A DNA stretch of 61,668 nt from Planctomycetota bacterium (GTDB lineage: Bacteria; Planctomycetota; Phycisphaerae; Phycisphaerales; SM1A02): contig VGYQ01000007.1 of assembly GCA_016872915.1 (NCBI GenBank), positions 1 through 61,668 on the forward strand. Direction: 5' to 3'. The notes beneath the pieces are model-generated. The model was not told the DNA's origin and searched no databases. It was given only the letters and a program-made list of their open reading frames with translations. The translations under genes were made by a program, and so were the position numbers. Positions 16,856 to 25,845 of the stretch are shown here, piece by piece. Each line of letters opens with the position of its first letter. Position 1 is the stretch's first letter.

Positions 16856-18403
16856 GTGGCCTCTGCGCTTCCGAGCGTCAATCTGGACGGTCGACCGCTC
16901 ACGCTCCTGGAGGTGCGCGCGGTGGCAGACGGCACTTCGGCACACCTCGCCCCGGCGGCACGGGATCGAATGCATGCAGTGCGCAGCGCGATGCTCTCGA
17001 AGGTCGCAGCGGGCGATGCTTTCTACGGCATCAATACGGGTTTCGGCAGCTTTGCGCATGTGCGGCTCGGTGCGGAACAACTGCACCAACTGCAGACGAA
17101 TCTGATTCGGTCGCATGCGAGTGGTGTTGGCGATCTTCTGCCGACGGAATGTGTTCGTGCCACGATGATCGTGCTCGCCGCGAGCCTCGCGCGCGGACAC
17201 TCAGGCGTTCGCCCCGAGTTAGTCGAACGCATCTTGGCGCTGCTGAACGCAGGCATCGAGCCCTGCATCCCTTCGCGCGGTTCGGTCGGCGCATCTGGCG
17301 ATCTGGCGCCGCTCGCTCACCTGGCACTCGCGCTGCTTGGCGAGGGCAATGTGCGTGTGCGCGGCGCGACAACCGATGCGAGGAGTGCGCTGCATGCTGC
17401 CGGTATCGCGCCCATTGAACTGGAAGCGAAGGAAGGACTCGCGCTGATCAACGGCACGCACATGATGGCCGGCATCGGCGCGCTCGTGGCACATGGTGCC
17501 CTCCACCTGTTCCATGCGGCAGTCTGCGCAAATGCGATGGCAATCGATGCATGCCGCGCCTCGGTCGCGCCGCTCGATGAACGTATCCATGCCGCTCGGA
17601 ACCAACTCGGGCAATCGCGCATTGCCACGGCACTTTCGTCGCTGCTCGATGGATCCACGATCGTTCCATCGCATGCAACCGATGATCCGCGCGTCCAAGA
17701 TCCTTACTCACTGCGTGCATCACCTCAGGTGCTCGGCGCCGTACTCGATGCCACGCTGCATGCCACCGGTGTCATCGAGGCCGAACTCGGTGCAGTCACC
17801 GACAACCCTCTTGTCTTCGTGGAGGGCAGTGAGTGTGCAATCCTGTCGGGCGCGAACTTTCACGGCATGCCGCTCGCGATCTCCCTCGATGTCCTGCGTC
17901 TTGCGCTCTGTCATCTCGCAGGTATTGCCGAGCGCCGCATCTACTGGGCGTTGTCGGGACACGACCGAGAGAGTCAGCTGCCAGCACACCTGGCCGCGGA
18001 TGGCGGTTTGCAGAGCGGGCTCATGGTGGTGCAGTACGCGGCGGCAGCGTGCTGCAATGAACTGCGAACTCTTGCCTATCCATCCAGCGTCGGGAATATT
18101 TCCACGTGCGCGGGTGTTGAGGATTACAACAGCATGGGCGCGACAAGCGCGCTCCACACCGCCGATGCACTGCGACTGGCGCGCGATGTCGTGGCGTGCG
18201 AACTGCTCGTGATGAGTCAGTCGCTTGAGCATCAGCGTCCGCTCACCAGCGGACGCGGTGTCGAACGCGCACATGCGATCGTCCGCGAATGTGCAAGGCC
18301 GCTCACGCAGGACCGTCCGCCAGCGCCTGATATCGCGGCGATTTCAGCGCGTGTTGCACTGGGGGCCTTTCGCGTGCCCGCGCTCGACTTGCCTGGTGTC
18401 TGA
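16856..18403 (+). CDS. hutH: Histidine ammonia-lyase
   Basis: This 515-residue enzyme deaminates L-histidine to urocanate. The MIO cofactor forms from Ala-Ser-Gly in GSVGASGDLAPLAHLAL; other motifs are YGINTGFGSFAHV near the N-terminus and AVTDNPLVF. GTG 16856 gives the standard length and is six bases after a TATTCT hexamer; an ATG at 16733 would add 41 residues overlapping the divergent gene. hutU follows 33 bases later, so the first two steps of histidine degradation are adjacent. hutG is 23 kb away and hutI is not in the window. Confidence 0.95.
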   Translation: MASALPSVNLDGRPLTLLEVRAVADGTSAHLAPAARDRMHAVRSAMLSKVAAGDAFYGINTGFGSFAHVRLGAEQLHQLQTNLIRSHASGVGDLLPTECVRATMIVLAASLARGHSGVRPELVERILALLNAGIEPCIPSRGSVGASGDLAPLAHLALALLGEGNVRVRGATTDARSALHAAGIAPIELEAKEGLALINGTHMMAGIGALVAHGALHLFHAAVCANAMAIDACRASVAPLDERIHAARNQLGQSRIATALSSLLDGSTIVPSHATDDPRVQDPYSLRASPQVLGAVLDATLHATGVIEAELGAVTDNPLVFVEGSECAILSGANFHGMPLAISLDVLRLALCHLAGIAERRIYWALSGHDRESQLPAHLAADGGLQSGLMVVQYAAAACCNELRTLAYPSSVGNISTCAGVEDYNSMGATSALHTADALRLARDVVACELLVMSQSLEHQRPLTSGRGVERAHAIVRECARPLTQDRPPAPDIAAISARVALGAFRVPALDLPGV

Positions 18404-18423
18404 GTTCTGCAGGCTCGGCGACC

Positions 18424-18429
18424 TACACT
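18424..18429 (+). promoter_or_regulatory. -10-like element of hutU
   Basis: TACACT ends seven bases before the hutU ATG, with no Shine-Dalgarno sequence. It lies in the 33-base hutH-hutU gap and would give a leaderless hutU mRNA independent of hutH. Confidence 0.4.
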
Positions 18430-18436
18430 CTGAGTC

Positions 18437-20101
18437 ATGAGCACTGTCCAAGAACGTGTGATTCGTGCGCCGAGGGGAACCGCCCTGACATGCAAAACAT
18501 GGGCTGCTGAGGCAGCGCTTCGGATGCTCATGAACAACCTTGATCCCGAAGTCGCGGAGCGCCCCGACGATCTGATCGTGTACGGAGGCCGAGGGCAGGC
18601 CGCGCGCTCGTGGCCCGCGTTCGATGCGATTTGTGCAAGCCTGCGTTCACTGGCGCCTGATGAGACGCTGCTTGTGCAAAGCGGCAAGCCCGTGGGCATC
18701 GTGCGCACGCACACCGATGCGCCGCGCGTGTTGATCGCCAACTCCAATCTCGTCCCGCACTGGGCCACGCAGCAGCACTTCGATGAACTCTGCGCGCGCG
18801 GCCTGATGATGTTTGGGCAGATGACCGCTGGCAGCTGGATCTACATCGGCACGCAGGGCATTCTGCAGGGAACCTTCGAGACATTCGCGGAGTGCGCACG
18901 GCAGCACTTCGGTGGCACGCTCAAGGGAACGCTGAATGTCACCGCCGGCTGCGGCGGCATGGGTGGCGCACAACCGCTGGCCATCACGATGAATGAGGGC
19001 ACCTGTCTCATCGCAGACATCTGCCGCGAGCGGCTCGAAAAGCGCGTGCATGATCGGTACCTCGACGAATGGCACACGGACCTCGATACGGCCATCGACC
19101 GTGCGGTGGAACTGAAGCGCCGCGGCGAGGGAATCTCCGTGGGTGTGCTCGCGAATGCAGTCGACCTGCTGCAGCGGCTTGCCGACCGTGCGATCATTCC
19201 AGAGACGCTCACCGACCAAACCAGCGCGCACGATCCTCTCGAGGGGTACTACCCGCAGGGACTCACGCGCGAAGCGGCGGACTTGCTTCGGACGCAGGAT
19301 CCGATGCGCTACCAGGAACTGAGCAACGCCAGCATGGAGCGGCATGTGCGGCTGATGGTGGACTTCCTTCGCGCAGGCAGCAAGGTGTTCGACTACGGGA
19401 ACAACATCCGCCAGCGCGCGCTCGACCATGGTTTCACGGATGCGTTTGCATTCCCCGGCTTTGTCCCCGCCTACATCCGCCCGCAGTTCTGCACAGGGCG
19501 TGGGCCGTTCCGCTGGGTCGCCCTCTCAGGCGATCCCGAGGACATTCGTGTCACTGATGAGGCCGTCCTCGAACTCTTCCCGAAGGATGAGAGCTTGCGG
19601 CGGTGGATCCGAATGGCGCAGAAGCGCGTCGCGTTCCAGGGGCTTCCGGCGCGCATCTGTTGGCTCGGTCTTGGTGAGCGTCACCGCGCAGGCCTTCGCT
19701 TCAATGAACTCGTCGCGCAGGGGAAGGTCAAGGCGCCGATTGTCATCGGGCGCGATCATCTCGACTGTGGCAGCGTGGCAAGCCCCAACCGTGAGACCGA
19801 GGCAATGAAGGACGGCACCGATGCAGTCAGCGATTGGGCGCTCCTGAATTTCGCAGTGAATATCGCGAGCGGCGCATCGTGGACGAGTTTCCATCACGGC
19901 GGCGGTGTCGGCATCGGCTTCAGTCAGCACGCAGGACAAGTGATCGTGGCGGATGGATCGCCCGAAGCCGCGAAGCGTTTGGAGCGCGTGCTCACGAACG
20001 ATCCCATGATGGGCGTGTTCCGCCACGCGGATTCAGGTGAGGAGATCGCGCAGCGATGCGCGGATGCATTGGCAGTCAAGATTCCAATGCGCGATTGGTG
20101 A
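18437..20101 (+). CDS. hutU: Urocanate hydratase
   Basis: This 554-residue enzyme uses tightly bound NAD+ as electrophile to hydrate urocanate to imidazolonepropionate. The NAD-binding segment is [14 protein letters not shown], and the family motif [17 protein letters not shown] lies near the C-terminus. Length equals the family norm. It lies directly after hutH in the same direction. Confidence 0.97.
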   Translation: MSTVQERVIRAPRGTALTCKTWAAEAALRMLMNNLDPEVAERPDDLIVYGGRGQAARSWPAFDAICASLRSLAPDETLLVQSGKPVGIVRTHTDAPRVLIANSNLVPHWATQQHFDELCARGLMMFGQMTAGSWIYIGTQGILQGTFETFAECARQHFGGTLKGTLNVTAGCGGMGGAQPLAITMNEGTCLIADICRERLEKRVHDRYLDEWHTDLDTAIDRAVELKRRGEGISVGVLANAVDLLQRLADRAIIPETLTDQTSAHDPLEGYYPQGLTREAADLLRTQDPMRYQELSNASMERHVRLMVDFLRAGSKVFDYGNNIRQRALDHGFTDAFAFPGFVPAYIRPQFCTGRGPFRWVALSGDPEDIRVTDEAVLELFPKDESLRRWIRMAQKRVAFQGLPARICWLGLGERHRAGLRFNELVAQGKVKAPIVIGRDHLDCGSVASPNRETEAMKDGTDAVSDWALLNFAVNIASGASWTSFHHGGGVGIGFSQHAGQVIVADGSPEAAKRLERVLTNDPMMGVFRHADSGEEIAQRCADALAVKIPMRDW

Positions 20102-20113
20102 ACGCCCCTCGAT

Positions 20114-21079
20114 CTAAGCCGACGTCGCACGCATCAGGCGATCCTGGACGGCAGACCACACCCCGCCCTTGCCCTCGGGGCGTTCCACCACGATTCGCTC
20201 GCAACCACAGTTGTCGGCGCGCCGAAGCACCCCATACAGCGCAGCGGCATATTGATCCCCCGCCGCTGGCATCTCGAGCCGAACATGAAGGGCAGGCACT
20301 TCGGTGCCTGGAAGGCAGATCACTGCCGCTGGCCCGCCGCGGTTCAGTTCATCCGCAAGCTCTTGCCGTGAAACGATCACGGCGGGCAACTTGGGCGCGT
20401 AATGACGGAGCGATGTGCCGGGACTGTGGCCCTGCTCGACGGCCACATCGACCTCGATCGGCCCGAGCAACTCTGAGATTCTTTCGATCGTGATCGATCC
20501 GAGGCGGCGCACGACAGGCTTGGATTCTGTGAGATCGATCACGGTCGACTCGATGCCGACATTGCACGGCCCCCCGTCGAGCACGATGAGACTGGTCTGA
20601 TCCTGATAGTCGTCCGCCACATGTTGCGCCGTGGTCGGCGAAACGCCGCCGCTTCGATTCGCGCTCGGAGCGCTGATGGGCGCGCCGAGCGCGTACAGAA
20701 GGCTGCGTGCGAGTGGATGCCGAGGACTCCGGATCGCGATCGTGTCATACCCCCCTGTTGCCGAGGCAGGCACCTCTGGTCGGCGCGGCAGAATGATCGT
20801 GAGCGGTCCTGGCCAGCATGCGCCAATCAGACGCAGCGAACGGCGCGTCCAACCTGTGGACACCAGCTTCGCCGCGGCGAGATCAACGACATGCGCAATC
20901 AGCGGATTTCCGACAGGGCGCTGCTTCAGTTCGTAGACACGAGCGATCGCGCGTTCGTTGAAGGTGTCCGCTCCAAGTCCGTACACCGTTTCCGTGGCGA
21001 ATGCCACAGCCGATCCGCCGCGCAGTTCACTCGCGGCGAGCGCGATACTGGCATCCGTGTAAGGAAGAATCGCGGCCAT
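20114..21079 (-). CDS. L-threonylcarbamoyladenylate synthase (Sua5 type)
   Basis: This 321-residue protein makes threonylcarbamoyl-AMP from threonine, bicarbonate and ATP for t6A37 modification of ANN-decoding tRNAs. The YrdC domain (about residues 5-200) has ETVYGLGADTFN, KQRPVGNPL and SAPSANRSGGVSPTT. A C-terminal Sua5 domain follows (SPGTSLRHYAPKLP), so this is the long Sua5 form rather than short TsaC. ATG 21079 lies four bases after the upstream TolC stop; a longer start at 21109 would overlap that gene. Confidence 0.93.
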   Translation of the reverse strand: MAAILPYTDASIALAASELRGGSAVAFATETVYGLGADTFNERAIARVYELKQRPVGNPLIAHVVDLAAAKLVSTGWTRRSLRLIGACWPGPLTIILPRRPEVPASATGGYDTIAIRSPRHPLARSLLYALGAPISAPSANRSGGVSPTTAQHVADDYQDQTSLIVLDGGPCNVGIESTVIDLTESKPVVRRLGSITIERISELLGPIEVDVAVEQGHSPGTSLRHYAPKLPAVIVSRQELADELNRGGPAAVICLPGTEVPALHVRLEMPAAGDQYAAALYGVLRRADNCGCERIVVERPEGKGGVWSAVQDRLMRATSA

Positions 21080-21083
21080 ACGT

Positions 21084-22871
21084 TTAGGGCGCCACCTCGA
21101 TGACGGCAAGGTCGATGCGATTCATGTCGAGTCCCGTACCCATGGCGTTGTAGAGGCGTGCCAACGCACTGTTGTATCCGACTTTCGCATCGATCTCGGC
21201 CAACCATGCGGCCGCCAGACGGTCTTGCGCCACAAACTTGGTCTGCAGGAACTCTGGCGTCAGCAGGGCCAGTGTTTCTTGCAGCGCAGCAAGCGAGCGG
21301 ACACTCTCGGCAGCGGCGATACGGCTGGCACGTGTCTGCTCGATCAACTCAAAGCTTGCAACCACCGATCGAAGCGATGTCTTCACCGTGAACACCGCAT
21401 TCTCGATCGCAGACTGGTAGGCGATCACTGCGCCCGAGCGCGCGAGCCGCGCCCGGCGATACTCCGCTTCAGCCGCACGGTTTCCGATCGGTTGGCTGAA
21501 CGCCAACTGCCCGAGATAGGACACGAAACTTGCATCGGCGATCTCATTCATCGCTCCCCCGAACGACCCGGATCCCGCATTCGTGTCCTGCCCTGTGAGC
21601 GTAACGCCCGCCTGCAACCCGAGCTGCGGAAGCCGCCCGTTGTCGGCAACCACCATCCCAATCGACGCATCATCGATCCGCAGCAGCGCCGTGGCGATCG
21701 ACGGGTTCTGCTCCATCGTTGACACAAGCGCCTCGCGCAGGTTGTAACGGATGGCCTCCTGACACATCGTGTCCACGGGCACCAGCACCGTTTCCGAGCC
21801 GACGGATGCCGCCGGGTCGTTCATCAAAAGTTTCAGGCGGTCGCTCTCATCTCGCGCACGCAGACAGGCACGGATGAGTGTTGATTTGCGCTGCTCCACG
21901 ATTGCGACTGCGAGCGCATAGTCGGCGACCGTCGCATCGAAATTCATGCGGCGCTCGAGCACGCTGCGGACATCTTCGCCGACCTTCACCAACCACGCCG
22001 ATGCCACGACCTGCTGCCGCGCGGACACGAGCGTCCAGTACTGCGTCTCGACCTGTGCGACAAGATCGAGCAGCGTCTTTCGCAGTGCCACCACTGAAGC
22101 ACGGTCACGATTTTGCGCAAGACGTATCTGTGCTTCGTTGACATCACTGCCAAACCCCTGCAGCAATGGCTGGTTGATGTTGAAGTTGACCGAGTTGGTC
22201 CAGTAATTCGCGGGGTTGTAAATGCTCTGGACGGTCTGCTGGGTGTAGTTCGTATTGACGGACGCATTGAGCGTTCCACCAGACACCAGACGCTTCTGAA
22301 TTCCGGTGGACGCAGTCGTCTGCGAGTTCTCCTGAGCAAATGCGTTGTTCAATCCACCCTGAATGTTGATTGGCGGCGGCGGAACTTTGCTGAGCTGATA
22401 CCCGGTGCCCGCAAGCAGCACCGCATCGAAGGCGGCTTCCGCCTTGACGACATCCGCCTCGGCGACCGCCTGCTCTATGCGAGCCCCCTGCAGCGAGAGG
22501 TTGTTTCGGACCGCGGCCAGCATCGCCGAGCGCAGGCTGACCTGGACCACGGGATCCGGACCGTCGGACACATCGACTCCCAGCGAGAGGTCCGCCCCGC
22601 CATCCCGCGCCTGAGGACCCAGCCCATCGAGTTCCGCGAGTCTTGAAGCGAGCTTTTCAACAATTTTGCTCGTGTCTTGGGTGACCGGACGAAGCGGCAT
22701 GGCTTCGCCAGGTGCCGGTGGCGCCGCCTCTTGCCGTGCAATCGCCGCCTCGATGGCGCCGCGCAATTGGTCGTCACCACGGTCGGACCCAAGGGGAGCC
22801 TCGCAGCCCGTCAGCAGCAGTACGACAGCCGCCGCGCTCCAAGCCCGTGCCCTCCAGCGCACAGACAACAC
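21084..22871 (-). CDS. TolC-family outer membrane channel lipoprotein
   Basis: This 595-residue protein begins with a lipoprotein signal (SAAAVVLLLTGC), and the rest has the long helical repeats of OEP/TolC proteins (RSAMLAAVRNNLSLQGARIE; internal repeat near 420-590). TolC proteins form trimeric outer membrane ducts for type I secretion or efflux. No inner membrane partner is in the window. GTG 22871 was chosen because GAAGGAA lies nine bases upstream and the signal peptide starts there; the longer frame to 22958 would run into the divergent SH3 gene. It is co-oriented with the Sua5 gene. Confidence 0.87.
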   Translation of the reverse strand: MLSVRWRARAWSAAAVVLLLTGCEAPLGSDRGDDQLRGAIEAAIARQEAAPPAPGEAMPLRPVTQDTSKIVEKLASRLAELDGLGPQARDGGADLSLGVDVSDGPDPVVQVSLRSAMLAAVRNNLSLQGARIEQAVAEADVVKAEAAFDAVLLAGTGYQLSKVPPPPINIQGGLNNAFAQENSQTTASTGIQKRLVSGGTLNASVNTNYTQQTVQSIYNPANYWTNSVNFNINQPLLQGFGSDVNEAQIRLAQNRDRASVVALRKTLLDLVAQVETQYWTLVSARQQVVASAWLVKVGEDVRSVLERRMNFDATVADYALAVAIVEQRKSTLIRACLRARDESDRLKLLMNDPAASVGSETVLVPVDTMCQEAIRYNLREALVSTMEQNPSIATALLRIDDASIGMVVADNGRLPQLGLQAGVTLTGQDTNAGSGSFGGAMNEIADASFVSYLGQLAFSQPIGNRAAEAEYRRARLARSGAVIAYQSAIENAVFTVKTSLRSVVASFELIEQTRASRIAAAESVRSLAALQETLALLTPEFLQTKFVAQDRLAAAWLAEIDAKVGYNSALARLYNAMGTGLDMNRIDLAVIEVAP

Positions 22872-22919
22872 TTGAAAAATTCCTTCAGGCACTCGGGGAT
22901 GGTATCCGATAAAAACAGA

Positions 22920-24251
22920 ATGGAGAGAGCACCAACTACGACCGTCCTGTTCACGCACGCACTCATCGTCTCATCGCTGCTGCTTCCATGCGCAGCGGCG
23001 TCTGCAGTTCCCCTGCAGGATGCAACAGCGACGGCAGCGTCCAAATCGACACCGCACTTTGCGGCGGTGACCGCCGACAACGTGTATGTCCGCAGCGGGC
23101 CGAGTGTGCAAAGTTCCTATCCCTTCGGCAAGATGGATCGCGGCGATGTCGTACGCGTGATGGAAGAAAACTTTGGATGGGCGCGCGTGCAAACAGGCGG
23201 CCGTGCATTCTCCGATTCATTCGGCTACGTGACCGTCGACGATCGCGTGCAGATGTCAACCGATGGTTCGACCATCACGGCGAGTGCGGTCACAGAAGTG
23301 CGTGCCCCAAACATCAGCACGGATGCAACACCAGACAGTTCATGGAAACAGATCGCGCGGCTTGAGGCGGGCGCAACGCTGCCTGTCGTTCAACGGATCG
23401 ACACCGAACGTGGGTCGGTCTGGTCTGTTCGTCTGCCAGAGAGCGGCGAGGGATGGATCAACTCGAACTTCCTTCGCCGTGCAACGGCGGATGAGGCACG
23501 TGGCTACGACCAGGAGATCGCGGCAACCTCACCCGCTGGGAGCGTGCAGCCCGCAGCCGCGCAGAGCAGCGGCGAAGTGGTGACGGAGTCCGTCACCGAC
23601 GAGACACTGACGATCGACGGTTCGCGTGAGATCGAAGTCAAGACCGTGGAGACCGCGGAAGTTGTCGAGGCAGCCGCCCCCGTCAAGACCGAAGAGCAGA
23701 TCGCAGCAGAACGGCGGCGTGCGCTGTTTGCTGAACTCGAGGGGAAGTGGCTTGTCATGAAGGGGCAGCCGATCGATTCCGCAGAACTCACCGCGCTGTA
23801 CGCGGGCTACATGACGCTTGCAGCCGAGCCTGATCTGGAGCGAACGATCAAAGCCACCGCCGCAACTCGCCTCGAGCAAATCGAAGTACAGCAGAGCGTG
23901 CAGGAGCGCATCGCGCAGCTCAAGCAGACCAAGGCACGCCTTTCACAGGAGTGCGAGCAGATCAACGGTGTGGCATCCGCGATTGAGGCCCGCAGCGAGT
24001 ACACCGCCGTAGGCGTCCTGAACGCGTCGATCGTGTACGACGGCAAGACACTGCCGCTGCTGTTCCGCCTGCAGGATCCCGCGAGCGGTCAAACCGTTGC
24101 GTATGTCACGCCCGGCGACGGATTCCAACTGTCGACCATGGTCGGAACGCTCATCGGCGTCAAAGGCGACACCGCTTACGACGACGCGCTGAAACTTGAC
24201 ACGATCACGCCGCGCACCATCGACTTCCTCAGCGCGAAGCAGGGCAACTGA
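22920..24251 (+). CDS. Exported protein with two SH3-like domains
   Basis: This 443-residue protein has a signal peptide (residues 1-25) and an SH3b domain at about 45-110 (ADNVYVRSGPSVQSSYPFGK, the classic start). A second SH3-like region lies at about 120-190 ending GWINSNFLRRA, followed by a charged, Glu-rich and probably coiled-coil segment (about 250-360). Bacterial SH3 domains often bind peptidoglycan or peptides. ATG 22920 is six bases after GATAAA, the leaderless pattern; an ATG at 22899 would add seven residues. It is divergent from the TolC-type gene. Confidence 0.8.
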   Translation: MERAPTTTVLFTHALIVSSLLLPCAAASAVPLQDATATAASKSTPHFAAVTADNVYVRSGPSVQSSYPFGKMDRGDVVRVMEENFGWARVQTGGRAFSDSFGYVTVDDRVQMSTDGSTITASAVTEVRAPNISTDATPDSSWKQIARLEAGATLPVVQRIDTERGSVWSVRLPESGEGWINSNFLRRATADEARGYDQEIAATSPAGSVQPAAAQSSGEVVTESVTDETLTIDGSREIEVKTVETAEVVEAAAPVKTEEQIAAERRRALFAELEGKWLVMKGQPIDSAELTALYAGYMTLAAEPDLERTIKATAATRLEQIEVQQSVQERIAQLKQTKARLSQECEQINGVASAIEARSEYTAVGVLNASIVYDGKTLPLLFRLQDPASGQTVAYVTPGDGFQLSTMVGTLIGVKGDTAYDDALKLDTITPRTIDFLSAKQGN

Positions 24252-24313
24252 ACGCCAGCGCCTCGCGCACTGATTCGCTGACTTCGCTACCATCTCCCGT
24301 TCGACTGCAGATA

Positions 24314-24386
24314 GGGGCGTTAGCTCAATTGGGAGAGCGCCGCCTTTGCAAGGCGGAGGTTATCGGTTCGACCCCGATACGCTCCA
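24314..24386 (+). tRNA. tRNA-Ala (TGC)
   Basis: The cloverleaf is complete: acceptor GGGGCGT pairs with ACGCTCC and includes a G3-U70 wobble, the main identity element of tRNA-Ala. The anticodon stem CCGCC/GGCGG encloses TTTGCAA with anticodon TGC, and the T arm is ATCGG-TTCGACC-CCGAT. Discriminator is A and CCA is not encoded. It lies alone between the SH3 gene and rsmE, not in an rRNA operon. Confidence 0.96.
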
Positions 24387-24416
24387 TTCCCCTCGCTGCA
24401 CAGAGGCTCGCGCGGA

Positions 24417-25151
24417 TCACTCCGCGCTGCGCCCGAGGCGCAAGAGCGCGGCGGCACAACTCGCCGCCAACTCCATTCGCAGGATCGAGTCACCAAGCGA
24501 AATGCGGCTCGCGCCAGACGCGCACGCATCGCTGATCTCCTCGGAGCTGAAACCACCCTCTGGGCCGATCAAGACCATCACACCCGCCGAGCCCTCCGAA
24601 AGAGAAACGCCGTGCAGTTCCTGCGCTGCTCCCTCGGGGGGATGGGCAAGGAGAACGCGCATCGAGCGGGCGCGCGCATCTTCGCAGCACTCCGCCACAC
24701 TCCGTACAGCGGCGATCTGCGGCACGAACGGCTGCTTCGACTGCTTGCACGCTGCGATGAGAACTCGCTGCGACCGCTGCGCGAGTGCCGGGGAGAAGTG
24801 GACGACTGAGTGACGGCATTCGAGCGGCGTCCACGTGGCAACCGCAAGCGGCGCGATCGACTCGAGCAGCGTCGCCAACCGATCGCCCTTTGGAACGGCA
24901 CTCGCAATCTCGATGCGAGGCGCACATGGCGTCCGACGTTCCACTGCAGCGAACTCCGCATGAACGTCGGCACCAGTACCCACGCGCAGATGCGCGGCCG
25001 CCACACTCCCCTGTCCATCAAAGAGGGTCACGGCATCCCCGTCACGTAAACGTCGACTCCCCGCTGCATGACGCGCCTCGTCCGGACTGATCGCGATGCT
25101 TCCAGCACCGGAGCAAGGAAGTCCAGGAACATGGATCCACGGCGCGCTCAT
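24417..25151 (-). CDS. rsmE: 16S rRNA (uracil1498-N3)-methyltransferase
   Basis: This 244-residue SPOUT-fold methyltransferase has a PUA-like N-terminal domain and a C-terminal trefoil knot. The SAM-binding knot is marked by VLIGPEGGFSSEEI and LGDSILRMELA. It methylates U1498 of 16S rRNA in the decoding region. Its ATG overlaps the stop of the upstream rsmJ-like gene (ATGA), making a coupled pair of small-subunit rRNA methyltransferases. Confidence 0.93.
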   Translation of the reverse strand: MSAPWIHVPGLPCSGAGSIAISPDEARHAAGSRRLRDGDAVTLFDGQGSVAAAHLRVGTGADVHAEFAAVERRTPCAPRIEIASAVPKGDRLATLLESIAPLAVATWTPLECRHSVVHFSPALAQRSQRVLIAACKQSKQPFVPQIAAVRSVAECCEDARARSMRVLLAHPPEGAAQELHGVSLSEGSAGVMVLIGPEGGFSSEEISDACASGASRISLGDSILRMELAASCAAALLRLGRSAE

Positions 25152-25822
25152 GCCGCGTTCTCCCGCAGCACACGCAGTCCCCGCCCAGCACCCACATAGA
25201 TGTCGTATCGAACAAGCTTGCTCTTGATCTGTGCGTCTGGTGGACAGAGCAGGCTTGGCGCGTCGTGCGGTCGCTTGACCACGATGCGCCGCGTCCCCGT
25301 TGCTGCGGCGGCGAGCAGGAGTTCATCTGCATCACCGTCATCGCCCACTGCAGCGCGCACCAAACGAATCGACTTCTGCGCGAGCGCACTGCCCTGCTTG
25401 GGCGGATACATCGGATCGAGATAGATGGCCGACCACTCGCCGTGAAGAGTCGGCAAGAGCCGGATCGCATTGCCGCCGTGCAATGCGATTCGCGTCGCGA
25501 TCTCCGACATCTTTGCATCGCTGCGTGCGCGCTGCAGCCCATCCGCCAGTACCTGCCGTACGGTGGTCGAACGCTCGATTGCAAGCACATCGCTGCCCGC
25601 AGCTGCAAGCAGCCACGCGTCACCGCCCAGCCCTGCCGTTGCGTCGATGATTCTCCCGCGCCCCCCGCACGCACGCACGAGCGCCACCTTCGCGACACCG
25701 CGCAGCGACACACGGCGAAAGTCGACACAGACCCCGCGCCCACATGGATCGTCCGGCCATGCCATTTCCATCCGTCCATCCGGATCGATGCGTGTCACGA
25801 CCGTCCTGTCAGCTGCAACCAT
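25148..25822 (-). CDS. rsmJ: RsmJ-like 16S rRNA (guanine-N2) methyltransferase
   Basis: This 224-residue Rossmann-fold methyltransferase has motif I DATAGLGGDAWLLAAAG, the acidic motif AIERS and the catalytic-type motif YLDPMYPPKQGSA, followed by RRIVVKRPHDAPSL. This series matches RsmJ of E. coli, which methylates G1516 of 16S rRNA. ATG 25822 has a -10-like hexamer six bases upstream; a longer frame to 25909 would overlap cbs. Pairing with rsmE supports an rRNA role. RsmJ is best known from gammaproteobacteria, so another guanine target is possible. Confidence 0.82.
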   Translation of the reverse strand: MVAADRTVVTRIDPDGRMEMAWPDDPCGRGVCVDFRRVSLRGVAKVALVRACGGRGRIIDATAGLGGDAWLLAAAGSDVLAIERSTTVRQVLADGLQRARSDAKMSEIATRIALHGGNAIRLLPTLHGEWSAIYLDPMYPPKQGSALAQKSIRLVRAAVGDDGDADELLLAAAATGTRRIVVKRPHDAPSLLCPPDAQIKSKLVRYDIYVGAGRGLRVLRENAA

Positions 25823-25828
25823 GCCTGC

Positions 25829-25839
25829 AGTATTACACT
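25829..25839. promoter_or_regulatory. Overlapping divergent -10-like elements of rsmJ and cbs
   Basis: Minus-strand AATACT (25834-25829) is six bases before rsmJ and plus-strand TACACT (25834-25839) is six bases before cbs. The two hexamers share a base, so polymerase can occupy only one direction at a time. Confidence 0.4.
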
Positions 25840-25845
25840 CGGAGC

